Shown here piece after piece: positions 32,101 to 43,321 of a stretch of 64,000 bases of DNA. The DNA is from Meconema thalassinum (taxonomy: Eukaryota > Arthropoda > Insecta > Orthoptera > Tettigoniidae). The translations under genes were made by a program, and so were the position numbers. The notes beneath the pieces are model-generated. The model had not been told where the DNA came from. It saw nothing but the letters and a program-made list of their open reading frames with translations, and did no database searches. Each line of letters starts with the position of its first letter. The first letter of the stretch is position 1. The stretch is from assembly GCA_946902985.2 (NCBI GenBank), contig OX336389.2, positions 979,200,084 to 979,264,083 of the forward strand. The letters run 5' to 3'.

Positions 32101-35082
32101 CTACAACCCGGGGTGGGTTTTGGCCTCTTGGACAACTGCTCTCAATGTTGGTCTATCCATCGCCTTGCTCCTCCATCCTCTCACTCCCATTGCGACGAGG
32201 TCTGCGGTCACACCATCCAACCATCTCTTCTTAGGACGTCCTTTCCTCCTCCTGGAGAATAGCCTCCCTTTCAACATTCTCTTGGGCATCTGGCTCTCCG
32301 GCATCCTCTCTATATGTCCCAACCATTGGATTCGCTGTGCCTTTATAAACTTTACGATATCTTGTTTTTTAATCAATTCGTTTAGTTCTTGGTTATATCG
32401 TATTCTCCATCCATCTTCCTCTCTAACAGGGCCATATATTCTTCGCAGTATTTTCCTTTCAAAACACTTCACAGTATTCTCATCATCCATAGTTAATGTC
32501 CAAGCTTCAGAGCCACAGGTCACTACTGGTCTTATCATTGTCTTATATATCTTCATTTTGGTTGTTCGCGATATAAGTTGATTCCTGAGCATCTTGATGT
32601 TTGCATAGTATGCTCTGTTTCCAGCCTGTAATCTATCTTTAATACAGTTTGTCATATCACACTGGTTGTTAATAAGTACTCCTAGATACTTAAATTGTGT
32701 CACACCCTCAAATGTCTTGTCGCCTATTTTTATATAATGCGGGGCTCTTCTTGTGTTAGATGTGGACATTACCATGCTCTTAGTTTTACTCTCATTCACT
32801 AATAACCCAATATTTGTAGCCTCTTTCTCTAATTCTAAATATACTCTTTTCAGTGTACGCTTCTCTCTTGCTATGGCCACTACATCATCTGCATAAGCAC
32901 AGATCTGACTTGATTTGTTAAAAATAGTGCCTCCCTTGTCCACTTTACTGATTGCTTTATGTAGTGCAAGATTAAAGAGTACTGCAGACAATCCATCTCC
33001 TTGTTTTACACCCATATTAATTGTAAAGGGTTTACTCAGCTTATTTCCATTTTTCACTCGTGCCCATGTGTTATCTAGTGTCATCCTTATCAGCCGGATT
33101 ATCTTTCCAGGTATCCTCATTTCTCCTAGTAATTCATATAGTCTTTCTCTACATACACTATCGAAAGCTTGTTTAAAATCTATAAAGAGCATGTGGAGGT
33201 CAATATCATGTTCATAAAACTTTTCCATCATCTGCCTAATTACAAAGATTTAATCCGTTGTACTCCGGTTGGGTCTAAAACCACACTGATATTCACTCAG
33301 AATTTCTTCTGAAAATATCTTCATTCTTTCTTTCAGGATACCTGATTGGATCTTGTAAATAACATTCAATAGAGTAATTCCTCTGTAATTCTCACATGCT
33401 AGTTTATCTCCTTTCTTAAATATAGGACATATTATTCCTCCCCTCCATCCATCTGGCATGTTCTCTTCTTCCCATATTCTTTCCAATAGTTTATGTATTC
33501 TATCTTCCAATGCCGCTCCTCCATATTTTATCATTTCTGCTACTATACTGTCTTCCCCTGGTGATTTGTTGTTTTTCATTTTCTTCATTACATTTGCCAC
33601 TTCAAATTTTGTAGGACTCATAATACTTGCATTCTCATCCTCTGATTCTGATCTAATTACTTCTTGTCTCTCGTTTTGTTGCATATGTTGTTCAATTTCT
33701 GGCTCTACACTTTCACTTAGAAGTTCCTTAAAGTGTTCAGACCATCTATCTAACACTTTTTCCCCATCATTCAGTATCATCCCTTGTCTATCCTTGCATC
33801 TTCTTTCCTTAGGTTGGAAACCTTTCCCCATTTTACCAATTGCCGCATAGAATTTTCTTACTTCACTTCCCTGGTTTAATTCTTCTATTTCTATAAATTG
33901 TTTCTTTATGTGTTCCTTTTTCTTTCTTCTACATACTTTGTTGGCATTCAACCTCAGTTGCCTATAATGTTCACAGTTGCTTCTTATTTCTCTCAAGATC
34001 ATCTTTTCTCTTGCTCTATTCTTCTCTTCTATTGCTTCCCTACACTCTTGATCAAACCATTCATTCCGGGTTTGCTGCCTCTTTCCGATTATTTCTTCTG
34101 CAGCCAGTTTAACTACTTCCTCTATTTTCTTGCACTCTTCATTGAGATCACCTCTCTCTTTTTCTTCTTCTAATTTCTTTTGTATTTCTCTCTGATATTC
34201 CTCTTTAATTCTTTCATCTCCTAGTCTTTCAACGTTTATACTGTTCTTCCAGGTTTCAGATTCTGCTTTCGTTTTAGCCAGCTTTTCTCTAAGTACTGCT
34301 TTGACTAGATAGTGATCTGAATCACAATTTGGTCCTCTACAACTCCGCACATCTATAATTGACGAAGAGCATCTTGCATTGATTAACACATGGTCTATTT
34401 GATTCACGGTTGTAGAATCAGGAGCCTTCCAAGTACCTAGATGTATTCGTTTATGTGGGAAACATGTGCTTTTGATCACCATATTGTTCCTGATGGCAAA
34501 ATGCCCAAGTAGTGTGCCATTCTGGTTACTAACATCATGTAGTGTATGTTCCCCTGCACATCTCATCAATAGATCCTTCCCAATCTTTGCGTTAAATTCA
34601 CCCATTATTATCAATGTATCGTATCTCTGTATCTAACCGCATATCTGTTCCAATTGTTCATAGAACTCTTCCTTCTCATCCTCATCTTTCTCTTCAGTTG
34701 GTGCATACACTGACAATATGGATATGTTCCTGAATCTTCCTTTGATGCGCAATTTACAAAATCTTTCATTTATGTCTTCATATTCCATAATACTATTCCT
34801 TACTGACTTGGATACCATAAATCCTGTACCATGTTGTCCTGTTCTGCTATTTGGACCACTATACAATAGTGAATATTCCCTTTTATCTATCCTTCCTTGT
34901 CCTTGCCGTCTTACCTCTTGTAACGCTACAATGTCTAAATTAAATTTAGTTATCTCTTCTCCTATTTCATTCATCTTTCCTGGTCTCAACATCGTTCTTA
35001 CATTCCACGTCGCAATATACAAATCTCTTTTCCGTAATCCAGGCCGAGGTTGTCTTCTGTTAAATCCGTCCTTCCGAGGCAA
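32101..35082 (-). pseudogene. RTE LINE endonuclease-reverse transcriptase, two stop codons
   Basis: It copies the element by target-primed reverse transcription. All three open pieces (35082-34633, 34614-33250, 33231-32101) are in one frame, about 993 residues in total, a normal RTE length. The only breaks are TAG at 34633-34635 and TAA at 33250-33252, the latter probably a CAA-to-TAA change. Domains: an APE-type endonuclease ([25 protein letters not shown]), the RT (GDKLACENYRGITLLN, FIDFKQAFDSV, catalytic YADDVVAIA) and a C-terminal region with RIQWLGHIERMPE and KGRPKKRWLDG. The usual GDFN of the endonuclease reads GEFN here, a change in a catalytic aspartate that would itself reduce nicking. 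The RT motifs are intact. Confidence 0.93.
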
Positions 35083-35365
35083 TTGTCCTTGTTTCGTAAC
35101 AGGTTCTTTTTTTATGGTGTAGGGTTGTTATCCCCACGTCCAACCCCCAACCTGGAGGGCCAGAGTATCCCGTTTAGTCTGGATCATCACCTTCGACCTG
35201 TCCGGCTTGGGAGACCCTACCAGTAGCTAAGCTACCGCCGGCATAGCTCTCAGGATCATTTGACCACGCAAGCTCCACCACCGCGTCAAGGTAAGGATAC
35301 CATTGGTGGAGCTTTCTCCATTTCAGCAAGTTAATAATAGAATCATTTCGCCATTTATACATGGA
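35083..35365 (-). other. 5' leader of the RTE LINE
   Basis: Upstream of the main ATG, about 280 bp. It holds a short open frame ending in GGSLATGRVSQAGQVEGDDP and the text CTCCACCAATGGTATCC. No promoter motif was identified. Confidence 0.55.
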
Positions 35366-35500
35366 AAAGCAATTAATTAAACGAAGTTACATGGACATCT
35401 TGCTTACAAACGAGCACTTGAATACTTACATTTTAACAAATCGAATTAACTTGAACATTCAGGAAACGAAAAAGCGTTTATTAAAAATATTGCTTTTTTA

Positions 35501-35881
35501 CTTTTTAATATCGAAAAAAAAATCATTCACATAGATAGAACCGAACATACTCATACGTGTGGCGGCCTCGTGATGAAGGCAAGGAAATTCATTATGGGGA
35601 AAGTTTTCGTAAAATTCGGTCAAGTGTCTTGCAGGAAAGAACTTATCCCTTAACCGCGCATTGCACTGTAAATAAATTAATTCCAACTGTAAATTAGTTG
35701 GTGCGCTAATCACTGAGATGGAAAATGGCCGCGCAAAGAAATCAAACACAGGAAACAAAGCTGAAAGTTCTTGAAATCTGTTTACAAATTGCTCTTTCAT
35801 GTCTTTGAGAACACTTACGTAATTTTCAAACTTAGCGCTTTCAAAACTGCAAGATACGTCCCTCACATAACGCGCGCGCAC
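35501..35881 (-). pseudogene. hAT-superfamily transposase C-terminal fragment (GTF2IRD2/ZBED5-like)
   Basis: A 127-codon minus-strand frame contains NRFQELSALFPVFDFFARPF, then APTNLQLELIYLQCNARLRD, then a closing TRMSMFGSIYVNDFFFDIK. This is the C-terminal dimerisation region of hAT transposases of the type related to vertebrate GTF2IRD2 and ZBED5, where the text is usually NLQMELIDLQ and RMxCMFGSTYVCEQ. The catalytic D and E blocks and BED finger are absent upstream, so this is a fragment. Whether it is an exon of a domesticated gene or a dead transposon piece cannot be told here. It lies in the intron downstream of the regucalcin exons. Confidence 0.75.
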
Positions 35882-36283
35882 CGTTGTCTACCGACCAGGC
35901 ACCACGCCTACTACGACTCTGCACTGAGTATTCACAGGTGTGCAGCTGTGCGACTTTGCACAGTGTGAGGCACTCTGGACGCTGCTAGTCGAGATGATGA
36001 AGCATCATGCAAAACAAAACCCGTACACTCCTTACAGCCTGGTAGTGCCACTAGTGTTATATATATGATGTAGCGTCATACGAAGGCGTCCAGTATTATT
36101 TGTGCCAGCGGCTGGTCGCCATAGGACTCTTAGGGCTATATGTCTATGTTGATACATTAATAATACATGTTCATAAATGAAAACACGTCTTGTATCCTCT
36201 CAGTCACAATCGGACCAGCCATCGCTGCTCAGTTGTGCGTAAACATGGATGTGAAGACAGTTTGGTGTAACATTGAAACTCAC
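35882..36283. other. Unassigned stretch (intron of the regucalcin homologue)
   Basis: No feature recognised. 35890-36000 contains GTGTGCAGCTGTGCGAC and other GC-richer sequence that could be the hAT fragment's own terminus, but I cannot pair it. Confidence 0.3.
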
Positions 36284-36490
36284 CTGCCCAAATCCTTCCG
36301 GAACGGTCAGCCTTGCCATCATTAAATCGGTTATCAATTTTATCAGATTCAACTGACGTAATATATTCCACTTTGTCAGGAACTGCATCCACTCCGTTCC
36401 AAGTCAGCACTACCAGGTGGAGTCCCACACTCACCACGAACTTGTCTGGAGTACCCGAGACAGGGATCACCAGAGTTACTTCTCCACCCT
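36284..36490 (-). CDS. regucalcin: Regucalcin/SMP-30 homologue, internal exon (second visible)
   Basis: Exon of 207 bp with acceptor TTGTTCGCAG ending at 36491 and donor GTGAGT starting at 36283. It is phase 1 at both ends. Joined to the upstream exon it reads KLEGGEVTLVIPVSGTPDKF, then LHLVVLTWNGVD, then NRFNDGKADRSGRIWAG. SMP-30/regucalcin is a six-bladed beta-propeller lactonase that binds Ca2+ or Zn2+. The NRFNDGK loop carries the Arg and Asn that contact substrate in the human protein (established for the family), and both are present. The next exon, expected to start with something like TMG, was not found to the left of this in the window. No stops or odd residues are seen, so this looks like a live gene. 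Confidence 0.93.
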
Positions 36491-36795
36491 CTGCGAACAA
36501 AACCTGACATGTTAAGTCTTCCAAAATCATACTAAAATGAGCACCCAAAGAATGGTTTGGGGATAATTGTCATCATTTCTACATTTCTGCACACATTGCA
36601 AGTTCGTTTTCACTCCAATAATACAGTATTGACAAAGAACGCTGTACATGTATTTGTGCAATGGCAGTTGTTGTTAATTCATTCTAGGGTATTGGGATAT
36701 CTTGATCACCAACCCCGTGTACTTGGGTGTGTTTTTAATGTGTCTGACATCCTGTATTTATCTAGTGCCTGTATTAGTGAGTGTAACTGTAATTC

Positions 36796-36960
36796 ATAGT
36801 GTCGAGGATTAGAATAGGTGGCCCAGGACTTGAAGCAAGGTGCAATCCCGGTATTTGCCAGGAAGGAGTGTGGAGAAAGCCGGGGAGAAACACACTGAGT
36901 ATGGCAACTGTCAGCGCCGGAATTCGAACCTTCTGTCTCCTGGCTTCCAGAGTTCTCGAA
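36796..36960 (-). mobile_element. SINE fragment (minus strand)
   Basis: It contains GTATTTGCCAGGAAGG, then a reversed B box GGAATTCGAACCTTCTG. It belongs to the same group as 60170-60345. Confidence 0.6.
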
Positions 36961-37819
36961 TTATTTTATATGATGTGGGATCATTCTTGATGGATGTTAA
37001 TTTTAGGCAGTCTTAGAAGTCATAACAGCAGAACAGCAGTACTAACCCTATAAGTAGAACCTTTCACAGCATCCACAGGAACTGACTGTGCCCTGAATGT
37101 CATTACTAAGCACCACCCATACCTCAGTAGCTTCCATATAATCGCAGCCATGAGTGAGACTGAGACATCGGTGAAAAGCCACATTTTACTCTAGCCTGTG
37201 CCAACAGACAAATGCAAATGTGCGGCTTACATCAAGAGATGGCAAACAGGTCATCTAAGGTAACACTGAAAAATAGTTTCCAAGACGATAACAACCAAGT
37301 AGAAAAAATAATCAACGCGCAGATAACCGTATCTTCAAATTCACTGTTATCAAATGCTGTAGTACCGGAGTTACATACCTCGCATGGTATTGAACCGCAG
37401 CCTGTGTCTCCTAATGAATTTAACTTCTAAGATTATTATTATTATTCCTCTCAATACAAATAAGTTTCAACGTGCGAACTACGCACACAAGAGACCACCT
37501 AGACTAAGCTTCTAAGAACAGAAAAGAACCCTCAAATTAACTTGAAAGAATAGCCATGTAGCACACTTCCGGCGAACAGGACCACTCCATTTGAGAACAA
37601 GGTTAAGTTAGATAAATTATCGGAACGAGCATTCTCAATTTTCTAACGTGCGTGTTGTTGTAAATAAACACTCATGTTTCCCAGAAATCCTTGTATTTTC
37701 CAAAGACCATCCAAGGAATATTGTGATTGATTGGTCTCTGCCACCCCCATTGGTTATTCACTAAATAAAACGTCTCTTGACTGGCTAAAGATTTCGGGTA
37801 GACTCGAGAGAACTCGTCC

Positions 37820-38091
37820 TATAGAGTGACCAGGTAGAAAAGAATGTTCAATGCGCAAGGGCACCAAAGTAGGGGAGAGTTTTTCCAGCTCCCTTGCCTC
37901 TCAACTGCTAGTCTTTCTTTTGCGCATGTGCGTCAGGTAGGGGAAGTGTCTCTCTCTCTTTCTCGCTGCTACTTGCTTCGTTGTCCTTGTCGATGGACCT
38001 TCCGAAGTCGTGTATGGAGGGGGTAGCTCTTCAGCAGCTACGTAATGCGAGCCCCGCCTCCAACAGTCTTTTCTACTTGGTACCCCTATAG
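37820..38091. mobile_element. MITE-C copy 1
   Basis: The ends CCTATAGAGTGACCAGGTAG and CTACTTGGTACCCCTATAG are inverted repeats of about 27 bp. The body (GCGCATGTGCGTCAGGTAGG and a CTCTCTCT run) matches a second copy at 47596-47859. TA or TATA is the likely target. No coding capacity. Confidence 0.8.
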
Positions 38092-38321
38092 CTCCTTTCG
38101 TCATCAACAGCAGTAGGCATAGTCTGAGAGCGAGAACAACACTGAATAGAGGGTGAGGAAACTTTCACTTCGAACACGACGAATAGGGCGCAACCCGTGA
38201 CTAAACCACGGAGCGGACAACTTGAGCAAGTTTATTCTGGAGTGTACAGTATAAATTTTGAATGTGTATGTGTAATGTAAATCAATGGCTCTAAGCGTGA
38301 CCATTTTCAACACGTTCATTC

Positions 38322-38326
38322 GCAAA

Positions 38327-38357
<31 letters not shown>
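38322..38357. repeat. (AAT)n microsatellite
   Basis: About eleven AATs in a row, just left of the SINE at 38415. Confidence 0.9.
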
Positions 38358-38360
<3 letters not shown>

Positions 38361-38414
38361 GTAGACCATTACTGGAAACCCCAATTTAATTCAGAAGTAT
38401 AAAACATTTACGCA

Positions 38415-38746
38415 AGCCTCCGTGTCTTAGGCGGCAGCACGCCGGCCTCTCACCGCTGGGTCAGTGGTTCAAATCCCGGTCACTCCATGTGAGATCTGTG
38501 CTGGACAAAACGGAGGCAGACAGGTTTTTCTCCGGGTACTCCGGTTTTCCCTGTCAACATTTCATTCCAGCAACACTCTCCACTATCATTTCATTTTATC
38601 TGTCATTCATTTAATCATTGCCCCAGAGGAGTGCGTCAGGCCTCGGCAGCCGGCACAGTTCATATCCTCGCCGCTAGATGGGGGCTTCATTCATTCCATT
38701 CCTGACCCGGTCGGAGACTGGAAGCAGGCTGTGGATTTTCATTTTC
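38415..38746 (+). mobile_element. SINE-1 copy (plus strand)
   Basis: 332 bp flanked by the 14-bp duplication AAAACATTTACGCA (38401-38414 and 38747-38760). The tRNA-like head starts GCCTCCGTGTCTTAGGCGGC, with B box GGTTCAAATCCCGG. It sits in the regucalcin intron, in antisense orientation to the gene. Confidence 0.96.
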
Positions 38747-38760
38747 AAAACATTTACGCA

Positions 38761-39714
38761 CCATTTTTCCGTAAATTTGTATGATAATCATGATTAGCTT
38801 GCTGGTAGTACAAAGTTATATGCTGTTTATTGGTGGAATTATCTATTATTTACAGCCGATAAAAACTCAAGTTGGACAAAAGCTGTCTTCACGCATTTAG
38901 GGAATCTTTCAAAATCTACAACAGATCATGAAACGACAGTGGGACACTTAAAGAGCATCTGTATCTCTAGCGCCATTCGGAAAATTCAGAATAGATACTG
39001 CATTAGATACGCAACTGGAAAAAGATATTTCGGAACACGATTGAAGGGTTTTGCAATTGAAGGTAAAGTTTCCTGGCTCGGGCGAATTCGAACCCGGGTT
39101 TCTCACACTTAACTGCTTGGCCATAGCGCCGGAAAGCATAGAGGTGAACATAGTAATGATAAAATGTCATCTACATACCAGATATCAACAGGGTATAGCA
39201 TATTCCACACCCACAATAACCTTCTGTGAGTTCAAAGGCCATGTTATCATCTAAGTTGGAAGATTTTTGGCCAAGGCTGTTAAAAATAAAGTCCCATGAT
39301 TAATACTTTATGGCTTCCCTGTATTTTTATGGTAGTTTATGTATTAACTTATAGTTTCGTCACATTTTTAATCAGATATCTTAAAACTGTGGCACTGCAG
39401 TGCATGGACGTGTCTTCAATAATGATTTATTATATTGGAGTTAATTACAATTATTATTATGACAATTATTGTATTGTACGAATATGACTTCAAAATATTT
39501 ATTTTGAAATGATAAAGATATTATTATTATTAACATTATTTATTATAGTGAGTATCAAATTTTAGTTACTCTACACAGTGCTCCACTAGACTCGAGGGTC
39601 ACCACAGCCACTCGCCACTGGTTTATAAGTAGCTCTGTGAATTTTGAACATGTTGTGTTACCGGTAAATCTCTTATTTGCATAATTTGTCTACCCTGAAA
39701 ATATAAGTACAAGC
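38761..39714. other. Unassigned intron sequence
   Basis: No feature recognised. Contains short TTATTATTATTA runs near 39525. Near 39083-39095 there is GGCGAATTCGAACCCGGG, a reversed SINE B-box relic. Confidence 0.35.
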
Positions 39715-39900
39715 CGCTACTGGGGTACACTCAACCTCGTGAGACGAGATGGGTTCGATTCCGACCTCAGCCATCGTACAAGTGGATTTCTGTGGTTTCC
39801 AACATCCACTCATGGCAAATGCCTGGATGGTTACTAACTTAAAGCTATGGACATATACTTCCCAATCCTAGCATAAATTGCAAACACAGCCACCACAATA
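39715..39900 (+). mobile_element. Partial SINE-5-like element
   Basis: It has TGGGGTACACTCAACCTCGT and GGGTTCGATTCCGACCTC, the 3' body shared with 63185-63300 and 52860-52990. The 5' tRNA head is missing or decayed. Confidence 0.6.
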
Positions 39901-39973
39901 ACACAGGATTCATATATTTTCTACACACACCTGATGACCAAGATGTCCATTCCTATAAAATGAAGACACTCAC

Positions 39974-40146
39974 CTAGTTTGATGTGTGAAACCTTCCTGG
40001 TACCCGGGTCATAACGGTTCAAGAGTTGCTGGTGGATGTCCACAAAGTACAGCACACCCTGGTGATCGTCCCAGTGAGGACCCTCAGCATGTTCCACTGG
40101 CTCTGTAACTTGCTGTATGACGGGCTGCAGCACGGCCGCACTCAGC
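39974..40146 (-). CDS. regucalcin: Regucalcin/SMP-30 homologue, exon near the N-terminus (first visible)
   Basis: 173-bp exon on the minus strand. The acceptor is CGACTTGCAG ending at 40147, and the donor GTGAGT starts at 39973. It begins in phase 2 and ends in phase 1, which matches the downstream exon exactly. The peptide reads QQVTEPVEHAEGPHWDDHQG, then LYFVDIHQQLLNRYDP and KVSHIKL. In SMP-30 proteins the Glu of the EGPxW motif is a metal ligand, and it is present. VEHAEGPHWD plus YFVDI is the first propeller blade. The start codon and first residues must lie in an upstream exon to the right, which I could not identify. With the next exon it gives 126 continuous residues out of the usual ~300. 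Confidence 0.93.
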
Positions 40147-40239
40147 CTGCAAGTCGAGTACATGGTATTAATGATGAATAATTTGAGCGCGTGAGCTACG
40201 ATTGCCACGACGCATATTAATTGGAGAATAGGAATTGTT

Positions 40240-40550
40240 ACGACAGCAGTGGCTACGCTCGCTAAGGCGCAGCGTTTGGTCATGGGGTCAAGCTCTCTGC
40301 GGACTCGGTAGACGCGTGGGTTCGAGCCCAACCGTCGGCCGTCCTTGAAATGGTTTTCCGTGGTTTCCCATTTTCAACACCAGGCAAATGCTGGGACGGT
40401 ACCTTCTGATAGGCCACGATCGCTTCCTACCGCATCCTTGCCTAGATTCATTCATCTTCATCCATTCCATCTCTCATCCCGACGCGCAGGTCGCCCACGT
40501 GCGTCAATTAGAAGGACCTGCACTCGGCCTCTCAGGAGGCCACACGACAA

Positions 40551-40584
<34 letters not shown>
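40240..40584 (+). mobile_element. SINE-3 copy with (AAT)n tail
   Basis: 345 bp flanked by AGGAATTGTT (40230-40239 and 40585-40594). The head is GGCTACGCTCGCTAAGGCGC, B box GGGTTCGAGCCCAACC, tail GACGCGCAGGTCGCC and the hairpin GGCCTCTCAGGAGGCC, then about twelve AATs. It is just upstream of the regucalcin exon. Confidence 0.93.
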
Positions 40585-40585
<1 letters not shown>

Positions 40586-40857
40586 GGAATTGTTGATAAA
40601 GATATTTGAGCACGTGAACCAAATGTGGGCCACGAAGCATGATGATAAATGCAGTATTAAAAATAATAGTAAATTAATTGTTGAGTTTTGTTGAGTTTCT
40701 GAAGTTTAAGAATAATGCCAGATTTAATGGAAGCCATAGTTGAATTGTTTAGTAAGCCATCGTGCTTTAATAAGGTACCGAGAATATTTTAATGCCAATT
40801 GGTGACAACATTATAAGTCTTTACGGTGTTCAGTTAAGTCTATTATGAGGGTAAATA

Positions 40858-41730
40858 ATGCCGATAGTTAGCGATAGGGATCGTGTTGACTGTTGCGACT
40901 TCTACATAGGTCTGGTGGGGAGAAGTAGACACATGGAGGGGAAGCAGACTGCTCGATAGTAAGCGATAGGGGTCGTTTTTTTTTTTTTTTTTTTTTTTTT
41001 TTTAGCGTATGGCTTTTTAGTGCCGGAAGTGTCCGAGGACATGTTCGGCTCGCCAGTTTTGTAGCTGCTTCGAGACGGACACCCAATGGGTGAGCTACAA
41101 GTACCGTTGGGGAGGAAAGTTGGAAGGGATGGGAGAGGAGTTGGAAGGTAGCGGCTGTGGCCTATAGTGAGGGACCAACCCCGGCATTTGCCTGGAAGGA
41201 AGATGGGAAACCACAGAAGACCATCTTCAAGGTTGCCGGCGGGGGGATTCGAACCTCCTCGCCTCCCGGATGTGAGCGACTGCCATTAGTCATGCCGTAA
41301 CCACCACGGCTAACTCACCCGGCATAGGGGTCGTGTTGACTGTTGAGACTTCAACATAGGTCTGGTAGGGAGAAGTGGTTATATGGAGGGGAAGCAGACT
41401 GCTCGAAAGTAAGCGATAGGAGCGTGATGGCTGTTGCGACTTCTGTATACATAGGACTGGTGGGGATAAGTGTATATATGGAGGGGAAGCAGACTACTCG
41501 AAAGTAAGCGATAGGGGTCGTGTTGACTGTTGTGACTTCTATATAGGTCTGGTGGGGAGAAGTAGACACATGGAGGGGAAGCAAACTGCTCGATAGTAAG
41601 CTATAGGGGTCGTTTTGACTGTTGCGACTTCTACATAGGCCTGGTAGGGAGAAGTGGTTATATGGAGGGGAAGCAGACTGCTCGAAAGTAAACGAAAGGC
41701 CTCGTATTGGCTGTTGCGACTTCTATATAC
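40858..41730. repeat. 92-bp satellite array, left segment
   Basis: Tandem units that read TGGAGGGGAAGCAGACTGCT, then GATAGTAAGCGATAGGGGTC, then TGTTGCGACTTCTACATAGG. About six units, interrupted by a SINE (40977-41323) and ended by the 4155-bp insertion. Confidence 0.95.
40977..41323 (-). mobile_element. SINE inserted in the satellite array
   Basis: 347 bp with poly-T at the left and reversed tRNA head at the right. Flanked by ATAGGGGTCGT (40966-40976 and 41324-41334), which is satellite sequence. Very similar to the copy in the mariner (10976-11321). Confidence 0.95.
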
Positions 41731-42800
41731 TGTACCCGAGGTGATGGATGCTGACTGGCGATGAACCTGGTACTCTGAGAAGGAGGAATCATGCCTAAGA
41801 TTTCACAGAGGACCGAACCCAAGATATCTGAGGGGGAACAGCCGCAAGGAACCCGAGACATATTTAAAACAATAATTACTGAGGTAATTACAGCTTAATT
41901 CCGAGTATGTGAAAGGAATTAAAGCATTTATAAGGAGAAAGATTGTGTGGTTAGTGGACTAGCATACAAAATCTGTAGCCAATGTCAAGAACTCGAGGCA
42001 GTTTGACAGTTGACAAATACGGCTAGCTGAGGAGGCGGTCCAGACTGGAGCCATATCCATCACTGTCGTACTACTTACACGCGCCCGGTGGAATGGGGAG
42101 GTCTAGAAATGTATTAAAAACCACCTCCGAACAAAGACCAAAGCGAGGAGTGGGGAGAGAACCAAGATGAATTAATTAATTAATTACTCGTAAACGAGGC
42201 AATCAAATGGCATGTGAAAGGTACCATTCCTTTCCATGTGCAGGAAATTCCAAGGAGCTAATTTAGGGGACATCAAACGCCTAAATCGAAGCCTAGAAAT
42301 GATAAGAGGCGGACGACCACATCCAAGGCAGTTTGAAGGCAATTAGCGGAGGTTGACCTGAGAATCACTCGAAGGGAGCGTGGGCACGCCGTTGAGAAAA
42401 ACAATTAATTATAAGTAATTGAGCGAACGGATTGCCTGCACGAAGCTAGAATTGGAACCTCCAGATAAAAAATGCTCCAGAATCATGCATTATCAGGCCG
42501 GTAACTACAATATCAAAGAAAAGGAAGCTCCAGCTTGAAGAGGGAACTACATTTTTGCCCAAATTCTTTGTAAGAGCTGGGAAGCTGGAGAGCGTCAGTC
42601 TTCTAAAGCAAGCCATGCGAGCAAGACGCGAGACTTCTACAGAACGTTATGCGGGGAACACACAGTCTTTTGAAGCCTCTCATGCGGGGAACACACTAAT
42701 CTTTTACAACCATGAAATAACGCTAAAGACAATGGAAGGCGCACAGTGAAGCAAAGTAAAGCTTATTATAACTTAAAGCCGCACAGTAAGTGACGCGCAT

Positions 42801-42968
42801 ATTTATAACGCATTTAATTTACACAAGTGTAATGTGTAATCAAGTAGGAAAGCTGCGAAATATCGCTGAAGACAATGGACTTATCCACTTATTTATAACG
42901 CATTTAATTTACACAAGTGTAATGTGTAATCAAGTAGGAAAGTCGCAAAGTCTCGCTGAAGACAATGG
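42801..42968. repeat. 90-bp tandem duplication inside the probable solo LTR
   Basis: ATTTATAACGCATTTAATTT occurs at 42801 and 42891, and the copies stay similar for about 78 bp of the 90-bp period. LTR U3 regions often carry such enhancer-like duplications, which fits its position upstream of the TATAAAA at 43315. Confidence 0.85.
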
Positions 42969-43314
42969 CGAAGACATGATCAGGAAAATATCTTTATGTT
43001 ACCATGTTAGAGTACACGATAGATCATGGGATTTAGGACAGTATCACAGGCACTGTGATTAATATTCATTATAACAGACGCTAGATTACAATGCTAGGCT
43101 CTGAAGAAGAAAGGGTCACACACACTAGAGAATACACACTTAGTTGAGACAGGAACTTACTACCACTGGGGGCCGATAGAAGAGGAGTGAGACAGGAGAG
43201 ATGTATACGCAGATTAGAGAGACTATCACTGGGAATCAGGGTACGTCAGGGAAAATGCGACGCCTGCTACACTAAAATCGTGCAGTAATTAGAATCCCAG
43301 AGAGGCTCAAGTGT

Positions 43315-43321
43315 ATAAAAC
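43315..43321 (+). promoter_or_regulatory. Possible TATA box of the probable solo LTR
   Basis: TATAAAA in GTGTATAAAACCAGTG, about 1.58 kb from the left end. It would divide a U3 of about 1.6 kb from an R-U5 of about 2.5 kb if the element reads left to right. Only a motif match. Confidence 0.4.

Larger units (their letters stand above)
32081..35365 (-). mobile_element. RTE-like LINE, nearly full length
   Basis: On the minus strand it has a 5' leader (35365-35083), a single long endonuclease-RT frame (35082-32101) and a short 3' end of GTAAGTAAGTAAG after the stop, the kind of short tandem-repeat tail used by RTE elements instead of poly-A. The leader keeps reading into the main frame without a stop close to the chosen ATG, so translation might begin earlier. 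A target duplication was not identified. Confidence 0.9.
36491..39973 (-). other. Intron of the regucalcin homologue (3483 bp)
   Basis: Bounded by matching GT and AG sites on the minus strand. It contains a SINE (38415-38746), a MITE-C (37820-38091), a reversed SINE fragment (36796-36960), a microsatellite and a partial SINE (39715-39900). No further coding sequence was recognised. Confidence 0.85.

Noticed and set aside
32120..34173. Several plus-strand frames of 84-153 codons
   Set aside because: Antisense of the RTE LINE frame, which has clear RT and endonuclease motifs on the minus strand.
35882..36283. Next regucalcin exon downstream of 36284
   Set aside because: No frame continuing with the expected blade sequence and acceptor site was found here or, by eye, further left.
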